Assembly (NCBI RefSeq): GCF_000350225.1
Contig: NW_005179218.1
Span: 39,125 to 103,124 of the forward strand
DNA length: 64,000 nt
Direction: 5' to 3'
Source: Chondrus crispus
Taxonomy: Eukaryota > Rhodophyta > Florideophyceae > Gigartinales > Gigartinaceae
Shown one piece after another: positions 23,001-31,638 of the stretch. Made by a program: the position numbers and the translations under genes. A model generated the notes under the pieces. It made no database searches, was not told the origin of the DNA, and worked only from the letters and a program-made list of their open reading frames with translations. The number at the start of each line of letters is the position of its first letter. Position 1 is the stretch's first letter.

Positions 23001-23613
23001 CACCGGAATCCGGAACTTCCCAGACCTCTGTCTCGGTAACCTTCTTCCTCGTCGCTCCTTGACGTTGCGTCGTACTCGCGGATGCTGTTAGTCCTTCCAT
23101 CCCCACCACGAGGTTAGAGGCGTCAGGGTTCTTCGCAGTTACCTGGACTTGTTTAGAACTAGCACCAGCACCAGTCATGTGCGTCTTCAAAACACTTTTC
23201 GGTAACCCCATTTCCTGAACGAAACACTCCCGGGAACATGCCATATTGCTTTGGCTTCTTCCCTTGGCAAGCCAAATGGCCGCAAACTTCATCTCTCCAG
23301 TATCACATGCATCATGCACATACTTGTTGCAAGTAGAGCACTTGCGCTTGTTCGGAGCACCAATTTGACACCAGGACGCATCGCATTTCCCCAAGTAGGA
23401 GCGGAAATTAGGACCTTGGTCGACTTTCTCCTCCTCATCTGAACTCTCGTAGTCGGTGAGGTCCTTCTCGTTCTGGGGTCCTTGGTCTTTCTTCGTCGGC
23501 GGCGTTTCTGCCGGAACTACAGGGTCTACGGCCATCGGAACGGGGTGTTCGCCCTCGTGCTCGTCTGTCCCCTTTCCACGGGATGAAGTCTCTTGGTTGT
23601 TCATCGGCTGCAT
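20027..23613 (-). CDS. PHD-like/ParB-fold protein with C-terminal 2OG-Fe(II) dioxygenase-like domain (full-length copy 1)
   Basis: I chose ATG 23613 (MQPMNNQETS) because the open frame upstream (to 23877) is a CA-rich leader with promoter motifs. In order: an acidic, low-complexity start; a C4HC3 PHD-like finger (C77, C82, C92, C95, H100, C103, C126, C130, with CSTCNKYVHDAC); a ParB/sulfiredoxin-type fold at about residues 240-315, with KHDFKRRGFLPVVGTIS and the DGRNRHTA motif; a helical middle; and a basic region around 640-710 (RKSSRKRN, GGPRKKRK) suited to nuclear import or DNA binding. This frame ends at 20836. The phase from 20983 to 20027 continues the protein after a one-base shift or short intron near 20,900-20,960. 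That part has the HTD triad start (20524-20516), a distal His in GDVFHCGAGF (20290) and Arg in LRYHLY (20242), the Fe(II)/2-oxoglutarate ligand pattern, then an acidic tail. The biochemical role is unknown; a chromatin or nucleic-acid modifier is my inference. Confidence 0.7.
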
Positions 23614-23752
23614 CTTGAAAACTTTGCTGAGTGTTGTAAGACGTGTGATGAGTATGTGTGTGTGATGAGTATGTGTGAGTTTGTGTGAGAATGTTGTGGG
23701 AATTGTTGTGTGCGTTGTGGGCAGGTCTCGTGTCCAACTCAATGCGGTTCGA

Positions 23753-23840
23753 TTTATAGTCTTCGAACAGAGGATTTCTGAGCCCCCAGCGAAGCAGTTT
23801 GACCAATAAAACGGTGCAATCTTCCTTTCTCTTAACCAAT
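23753..23840 (-). promoter_or_regulatory. Probable core promoter of the PHD-ParB gene
   Basis: On the minus strand TATAAA lies at 23758-23753, 140 bp before ATG 23613. Two inverted CCAAT boxes (ATTGG) lie 45-85 bp further upstream, at 23803-23807 and 23836-23840. Spacing and order suit an RNA polymerase II promoter, and the leader between TATA and ATG is CA-rich with no other ATG in frame. The same arrangement recurs in each unit (+5,227 bp). Confidence 0.55.
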
Positions 23841-23875
23841 AAACGGTCGCCACCAGGAAGGTAATCTGGGACTCC

Positions 23876-24001
23876 AACCGGCCGTGTCCCTGCTTTACAG
23901 CAAGAAAGGTAATTTCAGAGCTTTAACCAGTCGTGTCCCTGCCTTACACCAAGAGAGGTAATTTCGAGCTTTAACCGGCCGTGTCACTGCTTTACACCAC
24001 G
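23876..24001. repeat. 48/49-bp direct repeats upstream of the PHD-ParB promoter
   Basis: Two full copies and one partial copy of AACCGGCCGTGTCCCTGCTT... start at 23876, 23925 and 23973. They sit just upstream of the CCAAT boxes, so they could be regulatory (for example enhancer-like) sites. They recur unchanged in the other three units. Confidence 0.75.
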
Positions 24002-24044
24002 CATAAAAAAATTAACCAAAAATTGCCTTGCCCAAAAATGGTTT

Positions 24045-24183
24045 TGTCGCGCGACAAGATTTCCAAATGCTGTATGGGTGGGCCCCCATACTGGAATCAA
24101 CCTCGAAAAAATTACCAAAATATTTGTCCAGTTTTAGTATGGCTGGCCACCCATACAGCATTTGGAAATCTTGTCGTGCGACA
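24045..24183. mobile_element. MITE-like inverted repeat, unit 1
   Basis: A 139-bp inverted repeat bounded by TGTCGCGCGACA and TGTCGTGCGACA, with the same arms as at 19.4 kb. It lies in the ~720-bp gap between the companion gene and the PHD-ParB gene. It was present before the unit was amplified, because all units share it at the same place. Confidence 0.75.
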
Positions 24184-24332
24184 GCCCCCTTTCCCGATCA
24201 CAGGTGTGACACGTGTGGAATGAACAAATGGACAACCCTTTTTATTGTTATTGCAACTAACTGCCCTTGACCTTACGTTCTTCGATTTCCTTTCCACTTG
24301 AATAGAAAAGGTTGATGGCCATGCCGATATCT

Positions 24333-25370
24333 CTAGCGTGGTGCCCTCTGTGACTCTATGCTCGTTTTGACCTCCTCCAATTTATCCCTTGCTTTTTCCA
24401 TGTGGGCAAATCCCTCCTTGAATTGGTCGAGAAGGTCGGAGTTGTTTTCGCGAAGAACAAGCCTAATGGCAGCAAGATCATTTACATGACGTTGCATCTG
24501 AACAAGTTTCTTGACATTGGCGGCATAGCTCGCAGGTAATTCTTCGGTAATGTTTGAGAGCTCATCTTCATGTCCTTCATATTCCGACGGCGACGGCAAC
24601 GGTGATGGGGGTGATACACCTCCGCCCTGACAGTTTTTACTACTGTGTGACTCCCCAGATTGTTGTGTTTGTTCCAGTATCCTTTGTTGGGTTTCACGGT
24701 TTTGTGGAGATGCAGTTCCAAGTGACGTTTTTGGAGTAGACGTTGTCAGATCATGCGACGATATATCACGTCCTGTTTCCGTTGTTGCTGGTTGTATTTC
24801 TTCCACATCCACAGCCTCTTGATTACGACGCGGAACGGGAGGAAGGGGAAGCGGAACATGATCAAACAACACAGGATCTACATCTTCATCATCTTGTACA
24901 GCTTCTCCCTGCCTTTTTGGGAGTCGAACAGGGGGTATAACCTCGTATCTGCGTCGGTGGGAGCTGCGCCGCGATTGTGTTATACCTGGTGCTTTCTGTG
25001 CCCTAGTATGGGGGCGTGTTCGTGGTGCAGGTGTAGGTGCAGATTCAGGTCTAGCGATTGCTTGGCTGTCTGAGAAACTTTGGAGTTGCTCTTCAGACAC
25101 TACCTGCACAACCCTTGCAGGGCGGTTTGTCAGTTCGTCTCCAACCTTTTGTGCTATGTGACTCATTACGACGGACGGGTCGGAGGAGATCGTCATCATC
25201 CGTCGAACGCGTTGTAAACGTGCTTCTCTAGCGTATCCCGTAGTCGCGGATACATTGTGCTTGATACACAAGTCCTTCCATTGGCATGCAATTTTCTCAG
25301 CTATTTCATCCTTGTTTTCCTTCGACAGGGCGATGATAACGTGGTTTCCGTTATTTATGACGGACGGCAT
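24333..25370 (-). CDS. Companion protein of the 5.2-kb unit: basic/SANT-like N-terminus, coiled-coil C-terminus (copy 1)
   Basis: 345 codons from ATG 25370 (MPSVINNGNH). The frame is open 33 codons further, to an ATG at 25469, because a ~100-bp tandem duplication repeats the start region (MSSVTNNGNH), so either Met could serve. Residues 12-60 (KENKDEIAEKIACQWKDL, then REARLQRVRRMM) look helical and basic, like a Myb/SANT-type DNA-binding region, but this is only by eye. The middle is Pro/Arg-rich and disordered (PTPAPRTRPHTR, RRSSHRRR). The last ~75 residues are a charged helix (MQRHVNDLAAIRLVL, HMEKARDKLEEVKTSI) likely to form a coiled coil. It lies upstream of and co-directional with the PHD-ParB gene in every unit, so a joint function is plausible. 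No family recognised. Confidence 0.65.
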   Translation of the reverse strand: MPSVINNGNHVIIALSKENKDEIAEKIACQWKDLCIKHNVSATTGYAREARLQRVRRMMTISSDPSVVMSHIAQKVGDELTNRPARVVQVVSEEQLQSFSDSQAIARPESAPTPAPRTRPHTRAQKAPGITQSRRSSHRRRYEVIPPVRLPKRQGEAVQDDEDVDPVLFDHVPLPLPPVPRRNQEAVDVEEIQPATTETGRDISSHDLTTSTPKTSLGTASPQNRETQQRILEQTQQSGESHSSKNCQGGGVSPPSPLPSPSEYEGHEDELSNITEELPASYAANVKKLVQMQRHVNDLAAIRLVLRENNSDLLDQFKEGFAHMEKARDKLEEVKTSIESQRAPR

Positions 25371-25549
25371 ACTGTAACAAAAAAACTCTACGATTAGGCG
25401 CTTTTGATCGCAGTGTAAAGTGCGCCCTAAACAACCTAAATGGTTGCCGTTATTTGTGACGGACGACATATAAAAAACTCTACGATTAGGCGCTTGTGAT
25501 CGGACGCTTGTGATCGCAGTGTGAAGCGCGCCTTGAACAATTTAAATAT
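25342..25549. repeat. ~100-bp tandem duplication over the companion gene start
   Basis: 25342-25440 and 25441-25549 share CCGTTATTTRTGACGGACG, CTCTACGATTAGGCGCTT and GATCGCAGTGT. The second copy has an extra internal GATCGGACGCTTGT. The duplication doubles the start codon context and whatever promoter elements lie there. It is shared by all four units. Confidence 0.8.
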
Positions 25550-25675
25550 TAAAGTGTGAATGCCAGATCCGCCCGCCAAATATGGTGGAAAAGCAGCGCC
25601 TGCGCCTACAGTAAGTCCGTCAACTCCCCAACTTGACCATCTCTGCAACCGGTGCTTCCAGGGCACCCGTCCACT

Positions 25676-26411
25676 GTGCGCTGCGCCCATAATCGCACAG
25701 GGCACAAATTAAATTTTGCGCACTGACATTTTATTGGCTGTGCGCCGCCGTCGGCAAAATTTGGGCCAGAAATGGGCAACAGCAATGTGGCGAATCCAGC
25801 CCGTATGAGAGTGCCGCCGTGTAAATCGGCCTAAAACGTATCGTCCCACCGGAAAATTGGCTCCGTCAAAATCACCCAGAACGATACGTTTTGAGCCATA
25901 TATCGTAGTCAGTACCGAAATCCCACATACGACGATTGAGGCCCGGACAATACGTTTTTTGTCATTACGTATCGATCCTGACATATGCACAAAACGTATT
26001 GTCCTGCGGGAAGTGACGACGGAACTACACATACAACATTAAATTGCGACGCCTTATTGCGTAGTTCGTACGTGCGCATTGGGACGCAGTGGGTCTAATA
26101 TGAGGCCCTGCCACTAAATCTGCCTGCTGTAATATGGCTCCCAGGAGGATACGTTTTGGGCATCTGACAAGGTTGCCAGACGCCGGACACGGTACGTGAT
26201 AAAATATGAAGTTAAAAATATTGTCTGTGCGCCGCGCCTATAATCGCACAGGGCAAAAATTAAATTTTGCGCACTGATATTTTATTGGCAGTGCGCCGCC
26301 GTCCGCAAAATTTGGGCCAGAAATGGGCGACAGCAATGTGGCGAATCCAGCGCGTATGAGGGTGCCGCCGTGTAAATCGGCCTGAAACGTATCGTCCCAC
26401 CGGAAAATTGG
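25676..26411. repeat. 551-bp satellite, one full and one partial copy (unit 1)
   Basis: The anchor CACTGAYATTTTATTGGC at 25721 and 26272 gives a period of 551 bp. The second copy stops 140 bp in, at AAAATTGG, where it joins the PHD-ParB coding sequence of unit 2. Each full copy contains repeated boxes of the form AAAACGTATCGTCC or its reverse complement (about 25,836, 25,879, 25,946, 25,994, 26,148, 26,384). Frames of about 107 codons cross it in all copies but show no protein-like constraint. Confidence 0.85.
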
Positions 26412-28840
26412 TTGTCCCTCAAAACTTGAACATCCTTGATCACATCGTGCCCACGGTGTTGGTCCGGGATATGAACAGCCTGCAGGAATGGACTCACATG
26501 CTGCAGAGGATTTGGTTTCGGCCATCTTGTCGGGAGACGAATGGCAAATCGCATCCAAGCCGGATGAGAAGGTCCCTCATAGGGGACCGGATCTTCGTAA
26601 CCAATTGGGAGACGTGTCGGCAAAGAGTCATCGAAATCTTTGGTCGAAGGCTCAAATCTCTCCCCATCGTCACCTTCAACATCCGACCCACCGCGGAAAA
26701 CCACATCAGCATTTAAGTCTGTCATCAGATCCACAATTTGGGTCTGGTTCAAGTTCCGAAGGGTTTGCTTGAGTTCCGTCATCCCCACATCCCCAACATC
26801 GCCAGTCTTCCGCTTCTTCCGCGGTCCGCCGGTCCTTCCCCGCCTCACGCGATTCGGGTTCGTCAGCGGTGTAGACGGTCCCCCTTCGGGAACAATATCG
26901 GCATTCAGAACACGAATATTCCTCTTGCGACTCGACTTGCGCACGGCCCTATCCCCATTACGGGTCACACCACTTCTAACGCCAGGCCCAGAACCACCAA
27001 CACCACGATCACCACGGCCACCTTCACCCGTTGCTGCAGAACCTCCACGGACCTCCTCAACAACCATTTGGGTTGGGTGTTCATCTGGTGCACGAGGCGG
27101 AGCAGGAAGAATTTCAGGTCCAAGTGCCTTCTTGATGACCCTGTTGATGGTCTCGAGCCGGTCGATAGTCCACCTCAACTTGCCCTCAGGGTCCTTCTCT
27201 CCATTAAAAGACCACGCCGCCATTCTCGACCAAAGGGATCGTTCAATTGTGATACTCTTGCTCGGGGTAATATTGACCTCCGTCTTGTACAGGTCGTCAA
27301 CGGATATGTTATTATACTCGCAGATGGCCTGAAGATGCCGATGTAGAACTGCAATAAAAGTATAAAACTTGTCGCGAATGTCCGAGAACGTTCCCACGGT
27401 CTTGTTGTTGACCCTTTCAGCAACTGAATGCATAGCCAGGTAAAAAAAGGACGCTTCCTTGGTCGTAAAAAGGACCTTGCTCGACATATGCTCAATGCCG
27501 ATCTGACCGCACTTCTCTGTCACCTCCAAGAATATCTTGAAGCAATGCGGTCGCTCAGCCAAGTTGCGGCCGACCAGCGTGTACTTCAGAATCTGACGGT
27601 CACTCAGATTCGGAAGGATATTTATATTTTTCAGAGCAGTAGCAATGACCCTGTCCGGCAGCTTGGTCATGTCCACATGCGGATTGCGGTTCGGCGTCAC
27701 ATTGTATGACGACACCGTATCATGCACGGAGTCACTGAACGACATCCTCTTTACGTTAGAGTTGGATGCGTTCAGGAGGGCCCCAATGCCCAGAATCTCA
27801 GCGTGAGAGACATAATTGTCATCAGTGAGACCGCACCACAACGTCACGCGGAGCAACTTAATTGCTTCCGTCCATTCCGCTTCCTCGGCACCCAATTGAG
27901 TTAAAGCTGTGTGCCGATTCCGCCCATCCACAAGCCAAACTTCTTCTTCGATTTTCCCGCCTGCCCTGATTGCCTCGTGCAGGCCTGCGATTTCTCCGGG
28001 ACTTCTCCTAGGGTCTTGCTTAAGGGCGACTGAGATTGTCCCGACGACAGGAAGGAACCCCCGACGTTTGAAGTCGTGCTTGAGGTCCCCCACGTGTTTC
28101 GGGTCAATCACACGCAACGTCTTCGGAGGGTCGCATATCAAGGCTATGTTGATCTCCGTTTGAAATTGACGATAGCTGCCAGCGTTGACCATCGGAGCGT
28201 CCAACACGCGTGAATCAAGGCCCTCATCACCGGAATCCGGAACTTCCCAGACCTCTGTCCCGGTAACCTTCTTCCTCGTCGCTCCTTGACGTTGCGTCGT
28301 ACTCGCGGATGCTGTTAGTCCTTCCATCCCCACCACGAGGTTAGAGGCGTCAGGGTTCTTCGCAGTTACCTGGACTTGTTTAGAACTAGCACCAGCACCA
28401 GTCATGTGCGTCTTCAAAACACTTTTCGGTAACCCCATTTCCTGAACGAAACACTCCCGGGAACATGCCATATTGCTTTGGCTTCTTCCCTTGGCAACCC
28501 AAATGGCCGCAAACTTCATCTCTCCAGCATCACATGCATCATGCACATACTTGTTGCAGGTAGAGCACTTGCGCTTGTTCGGAGCACCAATTTGACACCA
28601 GGACGCATCGCATTTCCCCAAGTAGGAGCGGAAATTAGGACCTTGGTCGACTTTCTCCTCCTCATCTGAACTCTCGTAGTCGGTGAGGTCCTTCTCGTTC
28701 TGGGGTCCTTGGTCTTTCTTCGTCGGCGGCGTTTCTGCCGGAACTACAGGGTCTACGGCCATCGGAACGGGGTGTTCGCCCTCGTGCTCGTCTGTCCCCT
28801 TTCCACGGGATGAAGTCTCTTGGTTGTTCATCGGCTGCAT
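26282..28840 (-). CDS. C-terminally truncated PHD-ParB protein (copy 2)
   Basis: Same start and domains as copy 1 (ATG 28840), but coding identity ends at codon ~810 (VLRDN), where the unit junction at 26411/26412 fuses it to satellite. Translation continues 42 codons through satellite (QFSGGTIRFRP...) to a stop at 26282, giving ~852 residues. The dioxygenase-like part is absent. The promoter is complete, so a truncated protein could be made. The PHD-like finger carries Ala/Val at two positions that are Thr/Leu in copies 1 and 4. Confidence 0.7.
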   Translation of the reverse strand: MQPMNNQETSSRGKGTDEHEGEHPVPMAVDPVVPAETPPTKKDQGPQNEKDLTDYESSDEEEKVDQGPNFRSYLGKCDASWCQIGAPNKRKCSTCNKYVHDACDAGEMKFAAIWVAKGRSQSNMACSRECFVQEMGLPKSVLKTHMTGAGASSKQVQVTAKNPDASNLVVGMEGLTASASTTQRQGATRKKVTGTEVWEVPDSGDEGLDSRVLDAPMVNAGSYRQFQTEINIALICDPPKTLRVIDPKHVGDLKHDFKRRGFLPVVGTISVALKQDPRRSPGEIAGLHEAIRAGGKIEEEVWLVDGRNRHTALTQLGAEEAEWTEAIKLLRVTLWCGLTDDNYVSHAEILGIGALLNASNSNVKRMSFSDSVHDTVSSYNVTPNRNPHVDMTKLPDRVIATALKNINILPNLSDRQILKYTLVGRNLAERPHCFKIFLEVTEKCGQIGIEHMSSKVLFTTKEASFFYLAMHSVAERVNNKTVGTFSDIRDKFYTFIAVLHRHLQAICEYNNISVDDLYKTEVNITPSKSITIERSLWSRMAAWSFNGEKDPEGKLRWTIDRLETINRVIKKALGPEILPAPPRAPDEHPTQMVVEEVRGGSAATGEGGRGDRGVGGSGPGVRSGVTRNGDRAVRKSSRKRNIRVLNADIVPEGGPSTPLTNPNRVRRGRTGGPRKKRKTGDVGDVGMTELKQTLRNLNQTQIVDLMTDLNADVVFRGGSDVEGDDGERFEPSTKDFDDSLPTRLPIGYEDPVPYEGPSHPAWMRFAIRLPTRWPKPNPLQHVSPFLQAVHIPDQHRGHDVIKDVQVLRDNQFSGGTIRFRPIYTAAPSYALDSPHCCRPFLAQILRTAAHCQ

Positions 28841-29271
28841 CTTGAAAACTTTGCTGAGTGTTGTAAGACGTGTGATGAGTATGTGTGTGTGATGAGTATG
28901 TGTGAGTTTGTGTGAGAATGTTGTGGGAATTGTTGTGTGCGTTGTGGGCAGGTCTCGTGTCCAACTCAATGCGGTTCGATTTATAGTCTTCGAACAGAGG
29001 ATTTCTGAGCCCCCCGCGAAGCAGTTTGACCAATAAAACGGTGCAATCTTCCTTTCTCTTAACCAATAAACGGTCGCCACCAGGAAGGTAATCTGGGACT
29101 CCAACCGGCCGTGTCCCTGCTTTACAGCAAGAAAGGTAATTTCAGAGCTTTAACCAGTCGTGTCCCTGCCTTACACCAAGAGAGGTAATTTCGAGCTTTA
29201 ACCGGCCGTGTCACTGCTTTACACCACGCATAAAAAAATTAACCAAAAATTGCCTTGCCCAAAAATGGTTT

Positions 29272-29410
29272 TGTCGCGCGACAAGATTTCCAAATGCTGT
29301 ATGGGTGGCCCCCCATACTGGAATCAACCTCGAAAAAATTACCAAAATATTTGTCCAGTTTTAGTATGGCTGGCCACCCATACAGCATTTGGAAATCTTG
29401 TCGTGCGACA
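29272..29410. mobile_element. MITE-like inverted repeat, unit 2
   Basis: Same as 24045-24183; the left arm reads GGTGGCCCCCCATAC where unit 1 has GGTGGGCCCCCATAC. Confidence 0.75.
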
Positions 29411-29559
29411 GCCCCCTTTCCCGATCACAGGTGTGACACGTGTGGAATGAACAAATGGACAACCCTTTTTATTGTTATTGCAACTAACTGCCCTTGACCG
29501 TACGTTCTTCGATTTCCTTTCCACTTGAATAGAAAAGGTTGATGGCCATGCCGATATCT

Positions 29560-30597
29560 CTAGCGTGGTGCCCTCTGTGACTCTATGCTCGTTTTGACCT
29601 CCTCCAATTTATCCCTTGCTTTTTCCATGTGGGCAAATCCCTCCTTGAATTGGTCGAGAAGGTCGGAGTTGTTTTCGCGAAGAACAAGCCTAATGGCAGC
29701 AAGATCATTTACATGACGTTGCATCTGAACAAGTTTCTTGACATTGGCGGCATAGCTCGCAGGTAATTCTTCGGTAATGTTTGAGAGCTCATCTTCATGT
29801 CCTTCATATTCCGACGGCGACGGCAACGGTGATGGGGGTGATACACCTCCGCCCTGACAGTTTTTACTACTGTGTGACTCCCCAGATTGTTGTGTTTGTT
29901 CCAGTATCCTTTGTTGGGTTTCACGGTTTTGTGGAGATGCAGTTCCAAGTGACGTTTTTGGAGTAGACGTTGTCAGATCATGCGACGATATATCACGTCC
30001 TGTTTCCGTTGTTGCTGGTTGTATTTCTTCCACATCCACAGCCTCTTGATTACGACGCGGAACGGGAGGAAGGGGAAGCGGAACATGATCAAACAACACA
30101 GGATCTACATCTTCATCATCTTGTACAGCTTCTCCCTGCCTTTTTGGGAGTCGAAGAGGGGGTATAACCTCGTATCTGCGTCGGTGGGAGCTGCGCCGCG
30201 ATTGTGTTATACCTGGTGCTTTCTGTGCCCTAGTATGAGGGCGTGTTCGTGGTGCAGGTGTAGGTGCAGATTCAGGTCTAGCGATTGCTTGGCTGTCTGA
30301 GAAACTTTGGAGTTGCTCTTCAGACACTACCTGCACAACCCTTGCAGGGCGGTTTGTCAGTTCGTCTCCAACCTTTTGTGCTATGTGACTCATTACGACG
30401 GACGGGTCGGAGGAGATCGTCATCATCCGTCGAACGCGTTGTAAACGTGCTTCTCTAGCGTATCCCGTAGTCGCGGATACATTGTGCTTGATACACAAGT
30501 CCTTCCATTGGCATGCAATTTTCTCAGCTATTTCATCCTTGTTTTCCTTCGACAGGGCGATGATAACGTGGTTTCCGTTATTTATGACGGACGGCAT
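29560..30597 (-). CDS. Companion coiled-coil protein (copy 2)
   Basis: 345 codons, same structure as copy 1. It differs from copy 1 at VIPPLRLPK (copy 1 VIPPVRLPK); the last lines of the coiled coil are unchanged. Lack of stops or frameshifts in all four copies argues that they are coding or very recently duplicated. Confidence 0.65.
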   Translation of the reverse strand: MPSVINNGNHVIIALSKENKDEIAEKIACQWKDLCIKHNVSATTGYAREARLQRVRRMMTISSDPSVVMSHIAQKVGDELTNRPARVVQVVSEEQLQSFSDSQAIARPESAPTPAPRTRPHTRAQKAPGITQSRRSSHRRRYEVIPPLRLPKRQGEAVQDDEDVDPVLFDHVPLPLPPVPRRNQEAVDVEEIQPATTETGRDISSHDLTTSTPKTSLGTASPQNRETQQRILEQTQQSGESHSSKNCQGGGVSPPSPLPSPSEYEGHEDELSNITEELPASYAANVKKLVQMQRHVNDLAAIRLVLRENNSDLLDQFKEGFAHMEKARDKLEEVKTSIESQRAPR

Positions 30598-30902
30598 ACT
30601 GTAACAAAAAAACTCTACGATTAGGCGCTTTTGACCGCAGTGTAAAGTGCGCCCTAAACAACCTAAATGGTTGCCGTTATTTGTGACGGACGACATATAA
30701 AAAACTCTACGATTAGGCGCTTGTGATCGGACGCTTGTGATCGCAGTGTGAAGCGCGCCTTGAACAATTTAAATATTAAAGTGTGAATGCCAGATCCGCC
30801 CGCCAAATATGGTGGAAAAGCAGCGCCTGCGCCTAGAGTAAGTCCGTCAACTCCCCAACTTGACCATCTCTGCAACCGGTGCTTCCAGGGCACCCGTCCA
30901 CT

Positions 30903-31638
30903 GTGCGCTGCGCCCATAATCGCACAGGGCACAAATTAAATTTTGCGCACTGACATTTTATTGGCTGTGCGCCGCCGTCGGCAAAATTTGGGCCAGAAAT
31001 GGGCAACAGCAATGTGGCGAATCCAGCCCGTATGAGAGTGCCGCCGTGTAAATCGGCCTAAAACGTATCGTCCCACCGGAAAATTGGCTCCGTCAAAATC
31101 ACCCAGAACGATACGTTTTGAGCCATAAATCGTAGTCAGTACCGAAATCCCACATACGACGATTGAGGCCCGGACAATACGTTTTTTGTCATTACGTATC
31201 GATCCTGACATATGCACAAAACGTATTGTCCTGCGGGAAGTGACGACGGAACTACACATACAACATTAAATTGCGACGCCTTATTGCGTAGTTCGTACGT
31301 GCGCATTGGGACGCAGTGGGTCTAATATGAGGCCCTGCCACTAAATCTGCCTGCTGTAATATGGCTCCCAGGAGGATACGTTTTGGGCATCTGACAAGGT
31401 TGCCAGACGCCGGACACGGTACGTGATAAAATATGAAGTTAAAAATATTGTCTGTGCGCCGCGCCTATAATCGCACAGGGCAAAAATTAAATTTTGCGCA
31501 CTGATATTTTATTGGCAGTGCGCCGCCGTCCGCAAAATTTGGGCCAGAAATGGGCGACAGCAATGTGGCGAATCCAGCGCGTATGAGGGTGCCGCCGTGT
31601 AAATCGGCCTGAAACGTATCGTCCCACCGGAAAATTGG
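30903..31638. repeat. 551-bp satellite, unit 2
   Basis: Same structure as in unit 1 (one full copy plus 140 bp). It joins unit 3 coding sequence at 31638/31639. Confidence 0.85.

Larger units (their letters stand above)
21185..26411. repeat. Tandem 5,227-bp unit 1
   Basis: Begins at TTGTCCCTC inside the PHD-ParB coding sequence and ends at AATTGG inside the satellite. It contains most of the PHD-ParB gene, its promoter and repeats, a MITE, the companion gene and satellite. Its left neighbour is the intact 3' end of the PHD-ParB gene, so this unit marks the original left boundary. Confidence 0.95.
26412..31638. repeat. Tandem 5,227-bp unit 2
   Basis: Near-identical to unit 1 with scattered single-base changes and no length change. 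It shares with unit 3 the variants giving DAGEMKF and WVAKG in the PHD-like finger, where units 1 and 4 read DTGEMKF and WLAKG. Confidence 0.95.

Noticed and set aside
25709..26032. ~107-codon minus-strand frames repeated in every satellite copy
   Set aside because: They translate satellite DNA, have no ATG-linked context or domain, and diverge freely in the extra copies at 42 kb.
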